This document shows, one piece after another, positions 5,527-7,795 of a stretch of DNA of 7,795 nucleotides. The position numbers were made by a program, and so were the translations under genes. The notes beneath the pieces were generated by a model. That model was not told where the DNA came from and ran no database searches. It worked only from the letters and a program-made list of their open reading frames with translations. Numbering within the stretch: position 1 is the first letter of the stretch; every line of letters starts with the position of its first letter. Origin of the DNA: an uncultured Sulfurovum sp. (GTDB taxonomy: Bacteria; Campylobacterota; Campylobacteria; Campylobacterales; Sulfurovaceae). The stretch covers positions 1 to 7,795 of the forward strand of contig CAMZLC010000027.1 of the NCBI GenBank assembly GCA_947311605.1, in the 5' to 3' direction.

Positions 5527-5549
5527 AAATTCACACAGAAGGATTGACG

Positions 5550-5675
5550 ATGGATATCAAAACAAATAGAGCGCTGCTCAAAGAAGCCATCAATAGCGGA
5601 TGCCAGACTGTGGCACAACTTGCACATTTTTTACGGATGAGACACCTACTGCAGACAGGATACAGAAGTTTCTAG
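5550..5675 (+). CDS. Small protein divergent from the repressor; frame broken or frameshifted
   Basis: I do not recognise this gene. The ATG at 5550 is well supported: AGAAGGA lies 6 bases upstream and a TATAAT box further up. The zero frame encodes 41 aa (MDIKTNRALLKEAINSGCQT, then VAQLAHFLRM..., ending at TAG 5673-5675). At 5627-5633 the sequence is T TTT TTA in exact slippery phase. In the -1 frame, translation continues as TDETPTADRIQKFLEQYHLY and more, to TGA at 5726-5728, giving a 59-aa product with better helical character. VAQLAHFL-TDETPTADRIQKFL is loosely helix-turn-helix-like, so a Cro-like partner of the repressor is conceivable. The -1 extension runs 57 bp antisense into the moeA end. 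It may be programmed frameshifting, a one-base deletion in a T run, or a sequencing error. Confidence 0.5.
   Translation: MDIKTNRALLKEAINSGCQTVAQLAHFLRMRHLLQTGYRSF
5627..5633 (+). other. Candidate -1 slippery heptamer (U UUU UUA)
   Basis: The heptamer is in the exact X-XXY-YYZ register of the small gene: the T of CAT, then TTT, TTA. A -1 slip re-pairs both codons on UUU and continues with ACG GAT GAG. Downstream secondary structure is weak (CCT...AGG around a CTGCAG core), and no internal Shine-Dalgarno stimulator is obvious at the usual distance. The same change would result from one missing T in the run. Confidence 0.4.
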
Positions 5676-6868
5676 AGCAGTATCACCTCTATCTCCTCTC
5701 CCGCCTCTCTGCTCTGCTCATCCTCTGAGGTATAAACCAGTGCCAGATTCCCTAATATATTGGTAAGTATGGCAGAGGTGCCAACTTTTTTGCCTTCAAA
5801 ATCTACCACGTATCCTCCCTCTTCGACAGAGAGATTACAGGCTGTGAACTCTGCTTTTTTTGCACGCTTCACAAAGGGCTCTTTGAGTCTTGCCTTTACC
5901 CTGGAGAGCTTCAGTGGACTTTTCTGGAGTTTTTGTATTAGTGGCACAAGATAAACCAGTGCCATAATAGTCGCAGAGTAAGCGAAGCCGGGAAGTGCCA
6001 CGACAAACTTGTCGTCCTTTCTGGCTACAATGATATGCTGTCCCGGCTTGACTCTGACACCTCGAAATACGATCTCGCAACCCAGCTCATAGACCACATC
6101 CTTCACAAAATCAAAATCTCCCACACTGACACCGCCGGTCGTTACAACAATGTCGTTCTCTCTCAAGGCACAAGAGAGTGCATTGAATATACTCCCTCTG
6201 TCATCTTTGATATTTTTGTGATGTATGGCCTCTCCGCCATATTTACGAATGATCGCTTCTATTGTATAATTGTTCGAACTTCGTATTTGCGCGTCATTGG
6301 TCTGCTCCTCTCCCAGATCAAGCAACTCGCTTCCCGTGGATATGGCAGCCACTCTAGGCTTGCAGTAGACTGTGACTTCAGAGATATTCAGACTTGCCAA
6401 GATGCCGATCTGTGCAAAGTCTATCTTGCATCCCTCTGCGATCAGCTTTTCTCCTTTGGCGTAATTCTCGCCGATCTCCCGAACAGCGAAACCCAAAGGT
6501 ACTGGCTCCTGGACGATAATCTCCTCTCCTTCCACCAGAACATTCTCTATCGGGATCAGTGTATCTGCACCCTCCGGCATCAAGGAGCCCGTAAAGGTCT
6601 TGATACAGATGCCTTCTGTGACACATTTTTTCTCATCGGAACCGGCAGGATTGATACTCGCGATCCTGAGTTTCCCCAAAGCCAGATCCTGATGTCTCAG
6701 CGCATAACCATCCATGCCTGACGTAGGCAGCTCTGGCGCGTTGTGGTCTGCAATGATATCTTGCGCTAGGATATACCCCTGCGATGCCATGAGTGGCAGC
6801 ATTTTTGTCTTGTAGTTGTTGATTTCGAGACGGTTTATTCTCTCGATAGATTCATCGAAGTGTATCAT
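5672..6868 (-). CDS. moeA: Molybdopterin molybdenumtransferase MoeA
   Basis: MoeA (398 aa) inserts molybdate into adenylylated molybdopterin, the last step of molybdenum-cofactor synthesis, in the cytoplasm. Family features in order are NAPELPTSGMDGYALR (43-58, containing the conserved Asp53), FTGSLMPEGADTLIPIE (92-108), STGSELLDLGEE (177-188), IRSSNNYTI (195-203), VVTTGGVSVGDFDFVKD (241-257) and RGVRVKPGQH (269-278). The motif usually written LPGNPVSA reads LPGFAYSA here (292-299). The C-terminal domain IV follows to full length. The ATG at 6868 has AAGGA 9-10 bases upstream. It is the third gene of moaD-moaE-moeA, 56 bp after moaE. Its stop overlaps the end of the converging small gene by a CTAG. 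Identification is secure; some Campylobacterota carry more than one MoeA paralogue. Confidence 0.95.
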   Translation of the reverse strand: MIHFDESIERINRLEINNYKTKMLPLMASQGYILAQDIIADHNAPELPTSGMDGYALRHQDLALGKLRIASINPAGSDEKKCVTEGICIKTFTGSLMPEGADTLIPIENVLVEGEEIIVQEPVPLGFAVREIGENYAKGEKLIAEGCKIDFAQIGILASLNISEVTVYCKPRVAAISTGSELLDLGEEQTNDAQIRSSNNYTIEAIIRKYGGEAIHHKNIKDDRGSIFNALSCALRENDIVVTTGGVSVGDFDFVKDVVYELGCEIVFRGVRVKPGQHIIVARKDDKFVVALPGFAYSATIMALVYLVPLIQKLQKSPLKLSRVKARLKEPFVKRAKKAEFTACNLSVEEGGYVVDFEGKKVGTSAILTNILGNLALVYTSEDEQSREAGEEIEVILL

Positions 6869-6906
6869 CAGAAAAATTCCTTTATTCCGTAGAGTGCGTA
6901 ATGCCC

Positions 6907-6922
6907 GAAGGAAATGTCCTTC
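6907..6922 (-). other. Small hairpin in the moaE/moeA spacer
   Basis: GAAGGA (6907-6912) and TCCTTC (6917-6922) form a perfect 6-bp stem with a 4-base loop, starting 3 bp after the moaE stop. No U run follows on the minus strand, so it is not a strong terminator. It may protect the moaDE mRNA 3' end or reduce downstream expression. Confidence 0.35.
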
Positions 6923-6924
6923 AT

Positions 6925-7359
6925 TTATGCCAATAGCCCTGCACCATCCATGGCGGTGCTTCTGTCGGCAGCGTACATACGCTCACCATTTTTCACATCG
7001 TATTTCCAAATAGGTGCATTGGCTTTGAAGTCTTCTACAAATTCGTCTATCAGCTCTAATGCTACCCTACGCTTAGGCGAAAACACAGCACTCACATATG
7101 AAGAAGTATGTACAGGTACATCCCCTTTGGCATGTGCCATCTTTACCACCGCTCCTAAGGCTTTAGCCTTTTCTTGCCATGCATCAAACCAAGCTTGAAG
7201 CACAGGCTCATAAATGTCAAAACTCAATGCCTCTATACCCTCTTCGGCACGTATCGTCCCCACAAAAGGAATGTACGCACCATAATTTGATGCTGCTTGT
7301 TCATCTAGCCATCTACCAAATATCTCTTTGGTATCGAGTGGACCGTTATACAGTTCCAC
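6925..7359 (-). CDS. moaE: Molybdopterin synthase catalytic subunit MoaE
   Basis: MoaE (144 aa) is the large subunit of molybdopterin synthase, which transfers sulfur from the MoaD thiocarboxylate to precursor Z (cPMP) to make molybdopterin. Visible features are GAYIPFVGTIR (27-37, the F-V-G-x-x-R motif), LSFDIYEP (45-52) and NAPIWKYDVKNGERM (114-128), with Lys119 of the PIWK catalytic motif. The usual R-x-G is AKGD here and the usual S-x-H-R is SPKRR, so the protein is somewhat divergent. GTG at 7359 is the start, 3 bp after the moaD stop, with GGTGG of moaD as the only binding site, so coupling to moaD is likely. Length is close to the family norm of about 150 aa. Confidence 0.93.
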   Translation of the reverse strand: MELYNGPLDTKEIFGRWLDEQAASNYGAYIPFVGTIRAEEGIEALSFDIYEPVLQAWFDAWQEKAKALGAVVKMAHAKGDVPVHTSSYVSAVFSPKRRVALELIDEFVEDFKANAPIWKYDVKNGERMYAADRSTAMDGAGLLA

Positions 7360-7362
7360 TGT

Positions 7363-7584
7363 CTAGCCACCACACACAGGAGGGAGTATAGAAACTCTAT
7401 CTCCATCTTTGAGTACCGTGCTAAGGTCATTTACCATCGTGTCATTAAGTGCTACAGCACATTTGTCTAGCCATTCTGTAAGCGTGCTGTCTTCTTTGAG
7501 CTTGGCGGAGACATCGGCAAGTGTCGTTGCTTCCATCTCGACTGCTGCCTTAGCAATAGGCCCTAAAAATTCTACTTTTATCAT
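7363..7584 (-). CDS. moaD: Molybdopterin synthase sulfur carrier subunit MoaD
   Basis: MoaD (73 aa) is the ubiquitin-fold sulfur carrier of molybdopterin synthase. The C-terminal Gly-Gly is adenylylated and thiocarboxylated, then inserted into the MoaE active site. The sequence starts MIKVEFLGPIAKAAVEMEAT and ends in GDRVSILPPVCGG, with the essential diglycine at 72-73 and the family P-P-V-x-G-G ending. The ATG at 7584 is preceded by AGAGAGGA, 6 bases upstream. A longer in-frame reading to 7638 would cross the promoter and is rejected. It is the first gene of the moaD-moaE-moeA operon. No molybdate-responsive or Moco riboswitch-like leader is visible; the 5' leader is only about 20 bases. Confidence 0.95.
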   Translation of the reverse strand: MIKVEFLGPIAKAAVEMEATTLADVSAKLKEDSTLTEWLDKCAVALNDTMVNDLSTVLKDGDRVSILPPVCGG

Positions 7585-7611
7585 GAGAAATCCTCTCTTA
7601 CTGTTACCGCG

Positions 7612-7617
7612 ATTATA
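7612..7617 (-). promoter_or_regulatory. Probable -10 of the moaD-moaE-moeA operon
   Basis: TATAAT on the minus strand (7617-7612) lies 27 bp before the moaD ATG, with predicted start near 7605. No recognisable -35 is found at 17 bp (GCATGA). It is back-to-back with the -10 of the rightward gene, only about 12 bp apart, so the two promoters may compete. Confidence 0.5.
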
Positions 7618-7626
7618 AATCTTGTT

Positions 7627-7635
7627 TGGTATAAT
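7627..7635 (+). promoter_or_regulatory. Extended -10 of the rightward gene at 7657
   Basis: TGGTATAAT (7627-7635) is a perfect extended -10 element. The predicted start near 7642 leaves a leader of about 15 bases with AAAAAAGGG close to the ATG at 7657. No -35 is recognisable. Confidence 0.6.
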
Positions 7636-7656
7636 CATGCTTAAAAAAGGGCTTGT

Positions 7657-7795
7657 ATGTTATTTGGGTCTATTAGTTATCTTACCCTCTTGCCCTTTCA
7701 AGTCTTCCTCAAACGCTACATTTCTAACAATGCCGCCAAAATGACCTTTCGCAACAAACGTGCCGTGCCTTCGGCTATCAACAAAGCCTTTAAAC
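7657..7795 (+). CDS. mqnA: Probable chorismate dehydratase MqnA, 5' part (cut by window edge)
   Basis: The first 46 codons read MLFGSISYLTLLPFQVFLKR, then YISNNAAKMTFRNKRAVPSA and INKAFK. This resembles the N-terminus of Campylobacterota MqnA proteins (F-G-x-I-x-Y-L-x-L-L-P-F-x-x-F-L-K, then V-P-S-x-I-N-x-x-F). MqnA removes water from chorismate in the first step of the futalosine route to menaquinone, the respiratory quinone of this phylum. AAGGG stands 5 bases before the ATG and an extended -10 further up. The gene diverges from moaD. Only about a sixth of the expected protein is visible and the assignment rests on remembered family patterns, so it is moderate. Confidence 0.65.
   Translation, partial: MLFGSISYLTLLPFQVFLKRYISNNAAKMTFRNKRAVPSAINKAFK

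Noticed and set aside
5478..5549. Longer start for the small gene (frame open from 5478)
   Set aside because: It would translate through the operator and the -10 box and has no binding site. The ATG at 5550 has AGAAGGA 6 bases before it.
4761..5728. Prophage or defence island
   Set aside because: Only the repressor is phage-like. There is no integrase, attachment repeat, structural gene, nuclease or toxin, and the flanks are housekeeping genes.
6035..6721. 228-codon open frame on the plus strand inside moeA
   Set aside because: It is antisense to a full-length, intact moeA with all motifs, and its translation shows no domain I recognise.
7585..7638. Longer moaD start
   Set aside because: The extension crosses the TATAAT box and is not MoaD-like. 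The ATG at 7584 has AGAGAGGA.

Overview
The window looks like chromosomal DNA of a Campylobacterota (Epsilonproteobacteria) member, most likely a Sulfurovum- or Sulfurimonas-like free-living lineage. This is judged from the EF-Tu, NusG, L11 and L33 sequences, from rpmG and tRNA-Trp lying between tuf and secE, and from a probable MqnA (futalosine menaquinone pathway) at the right edge. No database search was possible, so the genus is an inference.

Left part (1-3255, all minus strand). This is the translation-machinery operon, read from right to left: tRNA-Thr(TGT), tRNA-Tyr(GTA), tRNA-Gly(TCC), tRNA-Thr(GGT), tuf (EF-Tu), rpmG (L33), tRNA-Trp(CCA), secE, nusG, rplK (cut by the window edge). 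A perfect-consensus sigma70 promoter (TTGACA, 17 bp, TATAAT) drives it from 3227-3255. All five tRNAs encode their 3' CCA. The 188-bp tRNA-Thr/tuf spacer holds a long hairpin with an 11-bp perfect closing stem. The tuf/rpmG spacer holds two mutually exclusive stem-loops.

Middle part (3329-4736, plus strand). Three genes overlap by 4 bp each (ATGA): a YaaA/UPF0246 peroxide-stress protein, a YciH-like SUI1/eIF1-family translation factor, and a short DksA/TraR-type C4 zinc-finger protein. They look like a translationally coupled stress and translation-control operon. The last gene contains a perfect 24-nt GC-rich palindrome.

Regulatory pair (4761-5728). A LexA/CI-type S24 self-cleaving repressor (minus) faces away from a very small gene (plus). 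Their shared 135-bp intergenic region has a 29-bp near-perfect palindrome (12 of 14 pairs) overlapping the repressor's own -35 region. The small gene has a clear -10 and ribosome binding site, but its frame breaks at a U UUU UUA heptamer in exact slippery phase. The -1 frame continues as a plausible protein into the 3' end of moeA on the other strand. No other phage gene is visible.

Right part (5672-7584, minus). This is a molybdenum-cofactor operon, moaD-moaE-moeA. It diverges at 7585-7656 from a gene that starts at 7657 and runs off the window, probably mqnA.

No gene-free stretch exceeds 300 bp. No CRISPR array, insertion sequence or transposase was seen.
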